A stretch of DNA of 64,000 bases, from positions 1 to 64,000 of the forward strand of contig NZ_JAGGPJ010000028.1 of NCBI RefSeq assembly GCF_018613875.1, given 5' to 3'. The notes beneath the pieces are model-generated. The model was not told the DNA's origin. It saw only the letters and a program-made list of their open reading frames with translations, and ran no database searches. Within the stretch, counting starts at the first letter, position 1; every line of letters starts with the position of its first letter. This document shows, piece by piece, positions 17,368 through 25,991 of the stretch. A program made the position numbers and the translations under genes. The stretch is from Arthrobacter sp. ISL-28 (GTDB lineage Bacteria; Actinomycetota; Actinomycetes; Actinomycetales; Micrococcaceae).

Positions 17368-18106
17368 CACTCTCGCGACGGATACCACGGCCGACTCCTG
17401 GCCTGGATGGCCGTCTACGGCGCCTTGGCGTTCGCAATCCCCTATGCGCTTCTGTACTGGGCGCTGACGCGGGCTACCGCCAGCTCCGCGACAGTAGTCA
17501 TGGCCGGGGTCCCGCTGGTGACACTGCTCCTTGCTGTGAGCCAGCGACTCGAGCGGTTCACAAAGAGAGCGCTGGCGGGTTCGGTTCTCGCCCTCGGCGG
17601 TATCGCTTGGATGGTACTTGGCTCGCACCCCGGCAGGCGCGGTACTCGCCATGCTCGGGGCGAACCTCGCGGTCGGCCAGAGCATCATCCTGGGGAAGCA
17701 ATTGTCTGCCAACCACCCCGCTATGACCAACGCGGTCGCCATGACAATCGCCGCACTACTGCTGATCATGCTGTCCGCCTCGGTCAACGAGGCGTGGGCC
17801 CTGCCAACTCAGCCCGGCGTGGCAGCGGCTTTGGCCTATCTGGTGACGCTGGGGTCGGTCGGCCTGTTCATCCTGGTTCTGCTCGTGGTGCGTACCTGGA
17901 CCTCGTCGGCAAGCTCGTACATGTTTGTCCTGTTTCCCGTGGTCACCTTGGGGCTGGCGGCGTGGCTCATCGATGAGCCGATGACCCTGCCTGCCGTGCT
18001 CGGTGCCGCCCTGGTCATGGCCGGCGTCTGCTTCGGCGCCCTGTCAGGGCCCGCGCCGCCTGCCCCGGCCACGCCAACTGACGTTTTGCCGCCGCCTACA
18101 CGTTGA
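17368..18106 (+). pseudogene. EamA/DMT-family transporter remnant, 5'-truncated and frameshifted
   Basis: Two frames together give the second part of a ten-helix drug/metabolite transporter. The first, from about 17368 to 17617, reads GRLLAWMAVYGALAFAIPY, WALTRATASSATVVMAG and ALAGSVLALGGIAWMVLGS. A shift of frame between 17614 and 17640 leads to AGAVLAMLGANLAVGQSIILGKQL and further EamA helices until the stop at 18104-18106. The first helices are missing and the tail runs into the left direct repeat. It is almost surely inactive. Confidence 0.75.
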
Positions 18107-18111
18107 AGCGG
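18059..18111. repeat. Left direct repeat (ychF 3'-end copy)
   Basis: This 53-base segment matches 21175-21226 apart from a few substitutions and one indel. Its last 16 bases equal the final codons and stop of ychF in antisense; the rest equals the ychF downstream sequence. It marks the left edge of a 3.1 kb segment of broken genes. Confidence 0.8.
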
Positions 18112-18287
18112 TAACCGGCCAGTCTCTGAGCACCTACTCAACCCTAGAACGGGTTGTGCCCAATGGGGCAGGTGGAGCCCTCCGCGCAGCTCATACCTGG
18201 GCGGTTTTCAACCACGTTGTCGACCGGCTACCGGACCGGAACGACCCACGTCCTTCCACAAACGCATTCATCGGTAAAGATGTCGGA

Positions 18288-18410
18288 ATGGCGAATCTCG
18301 TCGAACACTTCGAACGTTTCCTGGGCCCGATCACCCGTGGCTGGTCGGTGGATCCGGACGGGCACAGGATGCAGGTCCGGATTCTTAAGTTCAATTCCGG
18401 CACCTCGCAG
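18288..18410 (+). pseudogene. Suppressor-of-fused-like fragment
   Basis: In frame from ATG 18288 the sequence reads MANLVEHFERFLGPITRGW and then SVDPDGHRMQVRILKFNSG, which resembles the N-terminal start of bacterial SUFU-domain proteins (helix, LGPI.GGW, then a strand). After about 18410 similarity is lost in every frame. The gene seems cut to its first 40 codons. No clear ribosome binding site. The identification is by pattern memory and is tentative. The rest of the gap 18112-18555 has no gene that I can support. Confidence 0.35.
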
Positions 18411-18555
18411 CTGTCGTGGTGTTCCCCTTCGCGTTCGGAGGACTGTACGCAGGGCTTCCACCCCGGAAATCTCGAAACCCGAAGTAGGGTGCAACGCCCA
18501 CCCCAGGCCAGTCTGGCCCTGCCGCCACCCGTCTCGTCCTGGCTAGCGAAAGATC

Positions 18556-19229
18556 TCAAATCATCTTGCCCTGCGCCTGAGCGATCTTTTGGGCGAAGTC
18601 GTTCAGCGCCGCAGCTACAGCGTCTGGATTGCTCAAGGTGGCGTAATGACCCCCTGGAATTTCCAGAGGTTCGACTCCAAGTCGCTGGTGTACTTGGCGT
18701 CTCATGAATGACGCTGGAAAGAACCGGTCGTCACGGCACAGTATTGCTCTGGTGGGGACGGCCGGATGACGCTGACCAGGCCAGGGCCGTGCCATCCATG
18801 CACCTTGCTGGTCGCGCTCTTTGTCACGTGCCTGGTGCACCAAATCCTCGGGGACTTCATTGAAAAACGCTGCCTGGGGGTCCGGATCTATGTCTTCGCG
18901 ATTATGACCCGTGTTGGTCCACCAATCGCCGAATGTCTCGCCCGGTAGTGGGATCATTCCTGCGAGATATACGAGTCCGTCCGATTGGAGCTCTTCGCAA
19001 ACCAAGGGCGCCGTAAAGCCTCCTAGCGAGTGGCCGACGACGATGGTGTGCTGAGCATCGCCCACCGCTGCAGTTACCGCATGGGTGTAGTCCTCAAGCC
19101 CGGCATTGTCGTCTTCGATGGGCAAGTCGACCGCGACGACCTCATGCCCGATGCCTCAAGCAGTGGTTTGACCAGATGCCAGTCCCATGCGGTGGAACCG
19201 CCGCCATGAATCAGTACGAAAACTGCCAA
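18556..19229 (-). pseudogene. Alpha/beta hydrolase, frameshifted
   Basis: Read on the minus strand from TTG 19229, the frame gives LAVFVLIHGGGSTAWDWHLV (the HGG oxyanion loop) and KPLLEASG. One base is missing near 19146-19149, after which the next frame continues exactly with HEVVAVDLPIEDDNAGLEDY, then TIVVGHSLGGF with the nucleophile Ser, a RAILCRDDRFFP strand with the Asp, and PGGHYATLSNPDAV with the catalytic His. The protein would be about 225 residues, EstA/salicylate-esterase-like. The triad is present; the single deletion breaks the chain. An assembly error cannot be excluded. Confidence 0.75.
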
Positions 19230-19526
19230 GATCCCACCCCAGTTCCAAGACATGTACGAACACGTCCACCCTAGCCAACAGCACTCCCGGCTCGGGTCGT
19301 CGCGCTGAAGGGAATGCGCCCGAACAACCTACGAATGCTTGGACTTGCTGCCCTCTTGAGTGATGCTGCCTCACGAAGCGTCCCAGTTCCTTGGAAACCG
19401 ACACGCCTGCCTTTTGGTACCTGCAACTTCGTTACCCGAGGCGCATCCCAGACCTAGAGCGGTGAAGAAGCCATAAGCTAGTCGTAACCGTCTACATTTG
19501 GTCGGATCAGCAGCTGACGGCGACGG

Positions 19527-19967
19527 TTAACCGATCCGCTCGGCCAGGGACACGATGATTCCTTCTGGACCCCGCACATACGCCATGCGCCAAACGTGCT
19601 CGTATTGACCGACGCCGCCAATCAGGCCGTAGCCGTCCGCGGCGAGCCGTTCGAGGGCTCCTTGAAGGTCGTCCACCTCGAAGGCCACGTTGCGCAGTCC
19701 CAGTTCCGTGGACATCGCAGCGGGAGATCCTGGCTCGTGGTCGGGTCGGACGAAGCTCGACAGCTCTAAGCCAGCGCCTCCGTCGGGCGGCCGCAGCATG
19801 ACGATCTCGCTGCGGGAGTCGGGGATCCCGATGACGGTGTCCACAAACTCCCCCTCCATGAACATCCGGCCCTCGACCTCGAGACCCAGACCGACGAAGA
19901 ACGCAATTGCTCTGTCAAGGTCGGCAACGGTGATGCCGACGTGATCGAAGCGTCGCACAGGTGACAT
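19527..19967 (-). CDS. VOC/glyoxalase-family protein
   Basis: A 146-residue intact protein with one vicinal-oxygen-chelate domain: RFDHVGITVADLDRAIAFFVGLGLEVEGR begins the first beta-alpha-beta-beta-beta unit. The second has STELGLRNVAFEVDDLQGALERLAADGY and YVRGPEGIIVSLAERIG. Metal-ligand candidates are the first His and the final Glu. Family members include lyases, dioxygenases and resistance proteins; the substrate cannot be inferred. GGAG lies about 9 bases before the ATG at 19967. It is the only intact gene inside the repeat-bounded segment. Confidence 0.85.
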   Translation of the reverse strand: MSPVRRFDHVGITVADLDRAIAFFVGLGLEVEGRMFMEGEFVDTVIGIPDSRSEIVMLRPPDGGAGLELSSFVRPDHEPGSPAAMSTELGLRNVAFEVDDLQGALERLAADGYGLIGGVGQYEHVWRMAYVRGPEGIIVSLAERIG

Positions 19968-20421
19968 ATGGGGCAGTCTCCAATCCTCGTTGAGTACGTC
20001 TGTGTAGCCGGAGCGGTGGTGGGTCCGCCACCCCGAATATACTAGCCGTCAGCCTACCCGCAGGCCTGGCACGAAAGGCATTCCACTGAGATCCCGCCTT
20101 TGGCAAACCCGCTGGAACCGCCGGCTTCACAGAGCCAGGCCGCCGTTCTGCCCACGGGCGGACCTGAACCGCCCAGAGTCCTTGACATAGCCTGGCGTAG
20201 CCGCATGACATTGTTCGTCCTCAGTGCGCTTGACACCTGGCCACGGTCAGCTCCGCCGATGGCCGCTATAGCCGGAGCTTTGCCGGCGGTGTGGACACGG
20301 GCATCGCCCTCACCGTACTACTGGCCCATCCAGACACTCCCAAACGAGGGCATGATGCTCTCGGCCGTACGCCAGCCGGACCTACGATGGATTCCATGAC
20401 CGACTCTGAGCCTGTTTGAAT
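19968..20421. other. Gene-free stretch inside the repeat-bounded segment
   Basis: No frame here has convincing codon bias, a ribosome binding site or a recognisable motif. It probably contains the VOC promoter near 19970-20050 and decayed sequence. Confidence 0.5.
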
Positions 20422-20684
20422 CTATGAGGTGGCCGCCAGCGCTGCGTTCATCCCGGACTGACCCTGAACTATGGCCGCAAGAGCCCCGTTCAACTCGGAT
20501 GCGACGAGATCCGATCGGTTCTTGAAGGCATCGAAAGCCGCTTTTCCCGAACCACTGAACCGGCCCTCCAGCGGCGTCACTGCATCGACAAAGCGTCGTA
20601 CGAGCGCACCGAGATCCTGTTGCGATACGTCAGTCTGCTTGGTCAGGTTACCTAGCTGTCGGCACCCATATCAAAGATGGCCAT
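20422..20684 (-). pseudogene. WXG100/ESX-like small protein, frameshifted
   Basis: From ATG 20684, with a G-rich ribosome binding site just upstream, the minus strand reads MAIFDMGADS and then hits TAG at 20652-20654. Adding one base there restores a frame to the stop at 20422: LGNLTKQTDVSQQDLGALV, RRFVDAVTPLEGRFSGSGKA, AFDAFKNRSDLVASELNGAL, AAIVQGQSGMNAALAATS. The product would be about 87 residues, all helical, with a central turn (FSGSG in the WxG position), the size and shape of type VII secretion WXG100 partners. The intact frame outside the lesion argues for recent inactivation. Confidence 0.6.
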
Positions 20685-21174
20685 CGTTCCCCCCAGTAGG
20701 AATATAGGACGGCGCCGCAACCGTACAGCACAGACACGGTTAATAGCATGAACAACTCGGCTAGTTAAGTCCACTCGATGCAGTAAACAGCAAGAATCAC
20801 TATCTAACACGCAACACTATGTCGCGACAGGTTACTGGGACTGCTTAGTGCCACTTGGGCCTTCGTTATCGCAGGCCTCAGGCGGCGCTAGTTGCGGCAA
20901 CAAAAGACCGAAGCCGCTCAGGAGACCTGATCGACTGGCCTATCTGGTCGCCGTCATGGCGCTTCTGTTCGTCCTGAACACGGTCTGGCAGCGCCGGCAT
21001 CGGCGCAACAGACCGCCGCGGCACCACGATGAGAGGCAGTCCCAGCGCGGCCCGGTCTTCAAGCACAGCACCAATTGTCTGGACTTCGCGTTCGAGCAGG
21101 ACATCGGTTTTGGGACCGGATCGACAGAACTCGTGCCCCCGGCCAGTCCTTGCCATCCAGGAGTCCCCGCACCA
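20685..21174. other. AT-richer, gene-poor stretch
   Basis: 20700-20840 is visibly less GC-rich than its surroundings, which suggests foreign or decaying DNA. An open minus frame at 20878-21156 contains EREVQTIGAVLEDRAALGLP but matches no family I know. A plus frame at 20848-21309 runs on antisense into ychF and is not a gene. Confidence 0.45.
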
Positions 21175-21226
21175 CCTGCCCCGGCCGCCAAACTGACGTT
21201 TTACCGTCGCCTACACGTTGAAGCGG
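21175..21226. repeat. Right direct repeat (native ychF 3' end)
   Basis: This 52-base segment covers the ychF stop at 21211-21213, its last codons and 36 bases downstream, and matches 18059-18111. It forms the right edge of the 3.1 kb segment. Confidence 0.8.
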
Positions 21227-22296
21227 AACTCCACGACGTCGCCGTCGGCCATGACGTATTCCTTGCCTTCGATGCGGACTTTGCCTCGGGACTTCGCCTC
21301 GGCCATTGATCCCGCCTCGATGAGGTCGTCGAAGGAAACAACTTCGGCCTTAATGAAGCCGCGCTGGAAGTCGGAGTGGATGACCCCTGCAGCCTGCGGC
21401 GCCGTATCCCCCTGGTGGATGGTCCACGCCCGGGTTTCCTTGGGACCTGCTGTGAGATAGGTCTGCAGCCCGAGGGTATGGAAGCCCACGCGCGCCAACT
21501 GGTCCAGGCCGGATTCGTCCTGGCCGTTCATTTCCAGCATTTCGCGCGCTTCTTCCTCGTCCAGCTCAACGAGGTCGGACTCAAGCTTGGCGTCGAGGAA
21601 GATGCAGTCAGCGGGCGCGACCATGGCGCGCAGTTCAGCCTGCTTCTCGGGGCTGCCGAGGATTCCTTCGTCGGCATTGAAGACGTAGATGAAGGGCTTG
21701 GCTGTGAGGAGGCTGAGCTCCTTGAGGTGCTCCATCTCCAGCTTGTCGCTCTTAACCGAGGAAAAGATGGTGTCGCCGCGTTCCAGGACAGTCTGGGCGG
21801 CCTTGATGGCTGCGAGTTCGGCGGCCTCGCGCTTCTTGATTTTGACTTCTTTTTCGATCCGGGGAATGGCCTTCTCGATGGTCTGCAGGTCCGCGAGGAT
21901 CAGTTCGGTGTTGATCGTCTCCATGTCGGAGCGGGGGTCGACTTTGCCATCGACGTGGATGACGTCAGGGTCATCGAAGACCCGGACCACCTGCGCGATT
22001 GCTTCCGCCTCGCGGATATTCGCGAGGAACTGGTTGCCCAGGCCTTCGCCTTCCGAGGCGCCCTTGACGATGCCCGCGATGTCAACAAAGGAGACAGCAG
22101 CGGGCAGGAGACGCTGGGACCCAAAGATCTTCGCGAGCTGGTCAAGCCGGGGGTCGGGCAGGTTCACGACGCCGACGTTCGGTTCGATAGTGGCGAACGG
22201 GTAGTTCGCTGCCAGCACCTGATTACGGGTCAGTGCGTTGAAAAGAGTTGATTTGCCGACGTTGGGCAGTCCGACGATGCCAATAGTAAGAGCCAC
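21211..22296 (-). CDS. ychF: Redox-regulated ATPase YchF
   Basis: A 361-residue Obg-related P-loop protein from GTG 22296 (VALTIGIVGLPNVGKSTLFNAL). G1 GLPNVGKST, G3 DIAGIVKGASEGEGLGNQFL and the NADE motif (in place of NKxD, explaining ATP preference) are present. A coiled-coil arm and a C-terminal TGS domain ending VMADGDVVEFRFNV follow. It binds ribosomes and hydrolyses ATP. In-frame codons further upstream lack a ribosome binding site. Its 3' end is duplicated at 18059-18111. Confidence 0.95.
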   Translation of the reverse strand: MALTIGIVGLPNVGKSTLFNALTRNQVLAANYPFATIEPNVGVVNLPDPRLDQLAKIFGSQRLLPAAVSFVDIAGIVKGASEGEGLGNQFLANIREAEAIAQVVRVFDDPDVIHVDGKVDPRSDMETINTELILADLQTIEKAIPRIEKEVKIKKREAAELAAIKAAQTVLERGDTIFSSVKSDKLEMEHLKELSLLTAKPFIYVFNADEGILGSPEKQAELRAMVAPADCIFLDAKLESDLVELDEEEAREMLEMNGQDESGLDQLARVGFHTLGLQTYLTAGPKETRAWTIHQGDTAPQAAGVIHSDFQRGFIKAEVVSFDDLIEAGSMAEAKSRGKVRIEGKEYVMADGDVVEFRFNV

Positions 22297-22450
22297 GGGT
22301 ATTGATTCTACCCGTTTCGGAGGCATCAGCGGCGCTGCGGCCTAACCTGGCCTGCCCGTCAGTGCGCGGCAGGGATCGTTCGATGGGCCTGCGGCCGCGC
22401 GGCACGGCTGCCTTCGGCAAAATGTCGCACCTGCATGCCACAGTGAAGGC

Positions 22451-23692
22451 ATGGATCCTTTCGCAGTCATTCTGGCCCTTCTGATGCTGTTGCTCGGCGC
22501 CTTGGCAGGCGCCGCTTTCGCCTACACGGTTTTGCGACGCCGGAACGCGGCGCTCGAAACGGACTTCGACGCCGTGTCATCCCGGCTCTCAGAGGTCAGC
22601 GCCCAATTTGCCGCTGCCGACGCCGAGCGGAAGCTGCTGTCCGTCCAGAACCGGGAACTGGGCGAATCACGCCAGCAGGACGGCAGCGTGCTGCGGGCGT
22701 TGGCGCCGGTCGCGGAAAAGCTGACGGCCGTGCAGCAACAGGTCGCCCTGCTGGAACGGGACCGCCTGGAGCAGTACGGGCAACTGGCCCAGCAACTGCA
22801 GGAAGCCAGGCTCTCGGACGAGCAGCTGATGCGGTCCACGCACGCCCTTGAATCCGCGCTGCGCTCGAACAGCGCCCGCGGCCAGTGGGGCGAGGTCCAG
22901 CTGCGCAGGGTGGTTGAAGCCGCCGGTATGCTGCGCCACGTCGATTTCCACGAGCAGCTCCACAGTTCGGGGGCGGATGCGTCAGTCCGGCCGGACCTTG
23001 TGGTTCAGCTGCCGGGCGACAAGCAGCTGGTGGTTGATGCCAAGGTGCCGTTGTCGGCTTACCTGGAGGCGCAGGAGCTCGGCCAGCAAGGCGGAGACAA
23101 GCCGGGTCTGAGCCAAGCAGCACAACAGAATCTGCTCGTAGCCCATGCCAAGGCCCTCAAGGCCCACGTGGATGCCCTGAGCACCAAGAAGTACTGGGAC
23201 ATTTCCGGGAACTCGCCGGAGCTGGTCATCTGCTTCCTGCCCGCCGAGTCCATCCTCGCCGCCGCATTGTCGGCAGATCCAGCGCTGCTGGATCACGCCC
23301 TGTCACGGAACGTGGTGCTGGCATCGCCGGGGACACTGCTGGCCGTCCTCAAATCCGTTGCCTTCACCTGGCGCCAGGACGTCCTGACGGACAGCGCCCG
23401 TGAATTGTTCGAGCTGGCCCGGCAGCTTTACGAACGCATGGGGACCCTCGGTGAAAATGTCAGCAAGCTGGGGTCCTCCCTGAAATCCTCAGTTGACCGC
23501 TACAACTCAATGGTGGGCACGCTTGAGGCCCGGGTCCTGCCCACCGCACGGAAATTGAACGCCCTGGACGGAGCCGGACTTGTTACGCCGTCGTCGGTTC
23601 AGGTCACGCCGCGCTCCATCTCCGCGCCCGAACTGCAGGCCCGGGACCACGAAGCCGCGGAGTTGGAGGAGTCATCGGAGGACGCCGCATAA
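22451..23692 (+). CDS. rmuC: DNA recombination protein RmuC
   Basis: A 413-residue protein with one N-terminal helix (VILALLMLLLGALAGAAFAYTVL), then a coiled coil at about 30-130 (LSEVSAQFAAADAERKLL and following). The RmuC nuclease-like domain (about 140-350) includes RGQWGEVQLRRVVEAAGM, RPDLVVQLPGDKQLVVDAKV with the D-x-K core, and ICFLPAESILAAAL. It limits inversions at short repeats. Divergent from ychF; convergent with ispH. Confidence 0.93.
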   Translation: MDPFAVILALLMLLLGALAGAAFAYTVLRRRNAALETDFDAVSSRLSEVSAQFAAADAERKLLSVQNRELGESRQQDGSVLRALAPVAEKLTAVQQQVALLERDRLEQYGQLAQQLQEARLSDEQLMRSTHALESALRSNSARGQWGEVQLRRVVEAAGMLRHVDFHEQLHSSGADASVRPDLVVQLPGDKQLVVDAKVPLSAYLEAQELGQQGGDKPGLSQAAQQNLLVAHAKALKAHVDALSTKKYWDISGNSPELVICFLPAESILAAALSADPALLDHALSRNVVLASPGTLLAVLKSVAFTWRQDVLTDSARELFELARQLYERMGTLGENVSKLGSSLKSSVDRYNSMVGTLEARVLPTARKLNALDGAGLVTPSSVQVTPRSISAPELQARDHEAAELEESSEDAA

Positions 23693-23713
23693 GGGGGCGC
23701 ACTGCGGGGACTG

Positions 23714-23747
23714 CCCGGGGAGAAGCGTATTCGGGCTTGTCCCCGGG
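23714..23747. terminator. Hairpin between convergent rmuC and ispH
   Basis: CCCGGGGA at 23714-23721 pairs with TCCCCGGG at 23740-23747 around an 18-base loop. It lies midway between two convergent stops and may act in both directions. T runs are weak. Confidence 0.4.
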
Positions 23748-23769
23748 ATTTGAAGGGTTGGGATGCTGC

Positions 23770-24846
23770 CTAGCGTGAGCGCCTGCCGCCAAGGGCACGG
23801 GAGACGTCGCCGGCTTCCTTGAGTGTCGCACGGAGCTCCTTGGGCAGCGAGAACAGCAGATCCTCTTCCGCAGTGACGACCTCCTCGACGGCCCCGTAGC
23901 CGTAGTCGGCAAGGAGACGGAGGACGTCCTTGACCAGCACTTCGGGTACGGACGCGCCGGATGTGACGCCTACGGTTGCGACGCCTTCGAACCAGGCCTC
24001 GTCCACCTCGTTAGCGAAGTCCACCCGGTAGGAAGCCTTGGCGCCGTACTCGAGCGCTACCTCGACCAGGCGCACGGAGTTGGAAGAGTTCGCCGATCCG
24101 ACCACGATCACGAGGTCGGCCTGGGGTGCAATCTTCTTGATGGCCACCTGGCGGTTCGTGGTGGCATAGCAGATGTCATCACTGGGCGGGTCCTGGAGAG
24201 TGGGGAAGCGCTCCTTGAGCAGTCTGACCGTTTCCATGGTTTCGTCAACGCTCAACGTGGTCTGGGAAAGCCAGATGACCTTCTCCGGATCCCGCACGGT
24301 CACCTTGTCCACTTCGTGCGGTCCGTTGATGATCTGGATATGCTCCGGGGCTTCACCGGCGGTTCCTTCGACTTCCTCATGGCCGTCATGGCCAATCAAG
24401 AGGATGTCGAAGTCGTCTTTTGCGAAGCGGACCGCTTCCTTGTGGACCTTGGTCACCAAGGGGCATGTGGCATCGATGGTTCGCAGGCCGCGGTCCTCTG
24501 CGGACTGGACCACGGCGGGGGACACGCCATGGGCCGAGAAGATCACCAGGGCGCCTTCAGGCACCTCATCGGTTTCATCGACGAAGATGGCACCCTGTTC
24601 TTCAAGGGAGCTGACGACATGCACGTTATGAACGATCTGCTTGCGGACGTATACGGGCGGCCCGTAGTGTTCCAGCGCTTTCTCGACGGCGATGACGGCC
24701 CGGTCCACACCGGCACAGTAACCGCGCGGGGCTGCCAGCAGAACCTTCTTGGAGCCGGGCACCGGTGCGGCCGCCAGCACTTCCTCCGGCGAACGCCGCC
24801 GGCGCGGAACAGTTGGCATCGAAAGAGAGACTGCTGAGGAGGTCAT
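23770..24846 (-). CDS. ispH: 4-hydroxy-3-methylbut-2-enyl diphosphate reductase
   Basis: A 358-residue [4Fe-4S] enzyme that makes IPP and DMAPP in the last step of the MEP isoprenoid pathway. The three cluster cysteines are visible in PRGYCAGVDRAV, DATCPLVTKVHKEA and DDICYATTNRQVA. The HGV and TQTTLSVDET regions also fit. An N-terminal extension of about 30 residues with RRRRSPEE precedes the domain, as in other actinobacteria. The next gene upstream on the strand encodes a membrane protein 105 bases away. Confidence 0.95.
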   Translation of the reverse strand: MTSSAVSLSMPTVPRRRRSPEEVLAAAPVPGSKKVLLAAPRGYCAGVDRAVIAVEKALEHYGPPVYVRKQIVHNVHVVSSLEEQGAIFVDETDEVPEGALVIFSAHGVSPAVVQSAEDRGLRTIDATCPLVTKVHKEAVRFAKDDFDILLIGHDGHEEVEGTAGEAPEHIQIINGPHEVDKVTVRDPEKVIWLSQTTLSVDETMETVRLLKERFPTLQDPPSDDICYATTNRQVAIKKIAPQADLVIVVGSANSSNSVRLVEVALEYGAKASYRVDFANEVDEAWFEGVATVGVTSGASVPEVLVKDVLRLLADYGYGAVEEVVTAEEDLLFSLPKELRATLKEAGDVSRALGGRRSR

Positions 24847-24951
24847 TTCTCCATGCTACCGGGTGCTGGACCGCGCCCCGGTTGCCAGATGGTGACGCAA
24901 ATCGCTCTGGAAAGACCGGTTCGGTCAGCCGGAAAAATCGCGGCGGACACT

Positions 24952-25800
24952 TCAGCGCTTGCGGGCCGCGCCGCCGACCAGCCGGAACACCAGACCTGCG
25001 CCGAGAAGCACGGCCCCGGTGATCGCGGCGGAAAGTATCCAGGACCCGAAGCCATTGACGGATGCCGCGACGAACTCCCGTGCGAAGAGGTCTGCCACCT
25101 CATTGCCAGTGGCTGTGCCCAAGACTGCATCCGAGGCCCAGCGTGACCCCAGCGACCACAATCCGGCCAGTCCAAGCGCGCCAATGCCGGTTCCCGCCAG
25201 CACTTTCCAGCGGCGCCGCGCAACCATGAGGGCCAGGAGGAAGGCAATTCCTGCCACGATGGCCAGGCTGTAGCCCATCGGCGCGTAGGCAGCGACACGT
25301 TCAATAACCTGCCGCTGGCTCGATTGGCCGACAGTCAGGAGAGTCTGGCGCGGGGCTTCCAACGGAACACCCGCACTGTCGGAGACCTGCTTGGTCGCCA
25401 GCGCCACAAGAGGCGCCACGTCCAGGGTGACGGACGTCGCGGAACCCGCTTCGGACGGTGTGGTGCTCGCGGCGGGAAAGTTGAGGCGATGGCTCTTTCG
25501 CAGCGTCTCTTCCCAGGCGGCAGGGTAGCCGGGCAATCCAGTGAGGGCTGCGGCAGCCGATTCCAGCACCGGCCTGATGAGCTCGGTCAGGGGGCCGGGA
25601 ATGCTTCCGCCGGTGTCGATGCTCCCCACGACGGCCGTTGCCAGCCGCTTCTGAAACGCCGGATCCTTGCCCAGGGGGGCGGCCAGCGCCACAAAACCGT
25701 TTTCCTGCACAATATCGCGGTCCACCCAAATTGCCGGGACGGCAATGGCGGACAACAGCAGGCCAAGGATGACGGCCAAGGCCGAGACAAAAGAGCGCAA
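24952..25800 (-). CDS. Membrane protein of unknown function
   Basis: A 282-residue protein with an N-terminal helix (ALAVILGLLLSAIAVPAIWV), a long extracytoplasmic region of about 150 residues (KDPAFQKRLATAVVGSID...), then three C-terminal helices (MGYSLAIVAGIAFLLALMV, VLAGTGIGALGLAGLW, ILSAAITGAVLLGAGLVFRLV) and a basic end. Conserved next to xseA and ispH in relatives as far as I recall. Function not known. It diverges from xseA. Confidence 0.75.
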   Translation of the reverse strand: MRSFVSALAVILGLLLSAIAVPAIWVDRDIVQENGFVALAAPLGKDPAFQKRLATAVVGSIDTGGSIPGPLTELIRPVLESAAAALTGLPGYPAAWEETLRKSHRLNFPAASTTPSEAGSATSVTLDVAPLVALATKQVSDSAGVPLEAPRQTLLTVGQSSQRQVIERVAAYAPMGYSLAIVAGIAFLLALMVARRRWKVLAGTGIGALGLAGLWSLGSRWASDAVLGTATGNEVADLFAREFVAASVNGFGSWILSAAITGAVLLGAGLVFRLVGGAARKR

Positions 25801-25949
25801 GGGATTCCTAGCTGGTTGGGGTTCCTGGCGGGTCGCGGTGACACTGCCATCCTAGGGGCGCTGCCGCGGCATCAGAAAAATTGTCAGCACCCGCTGATAG
25901 AGCTATGGATAGAGTTGGTTAACCCACCGCCAAGGCAAAGGACCGCCAC

Positions 25950-25991
25950 ATGCACCAGGCAATCGCCGCCACCCGGGCTGCACATGGCTGA
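25950..25991 (+). other. 13-codon upstream ORF overlapping the xseA start
   Basis: ATG 25950 has AAAGGA about 7 bases upstream and encodes MHQAIAATRAAHG before a TGA at 25989-25991, so its end overlaps the xseA ATG (25984) by 8 bases. The xseA start itself lacks a ribosome binding site. Translational coupling is the inference. Confidence 0.4.

Noticed and set aside
20848..21309. Plus-strand open frame of 153 codons across the right repeat
   Set aside because: It reads into ychF in antisense and has no motif; the part before the repeat is gene-poor DNA.
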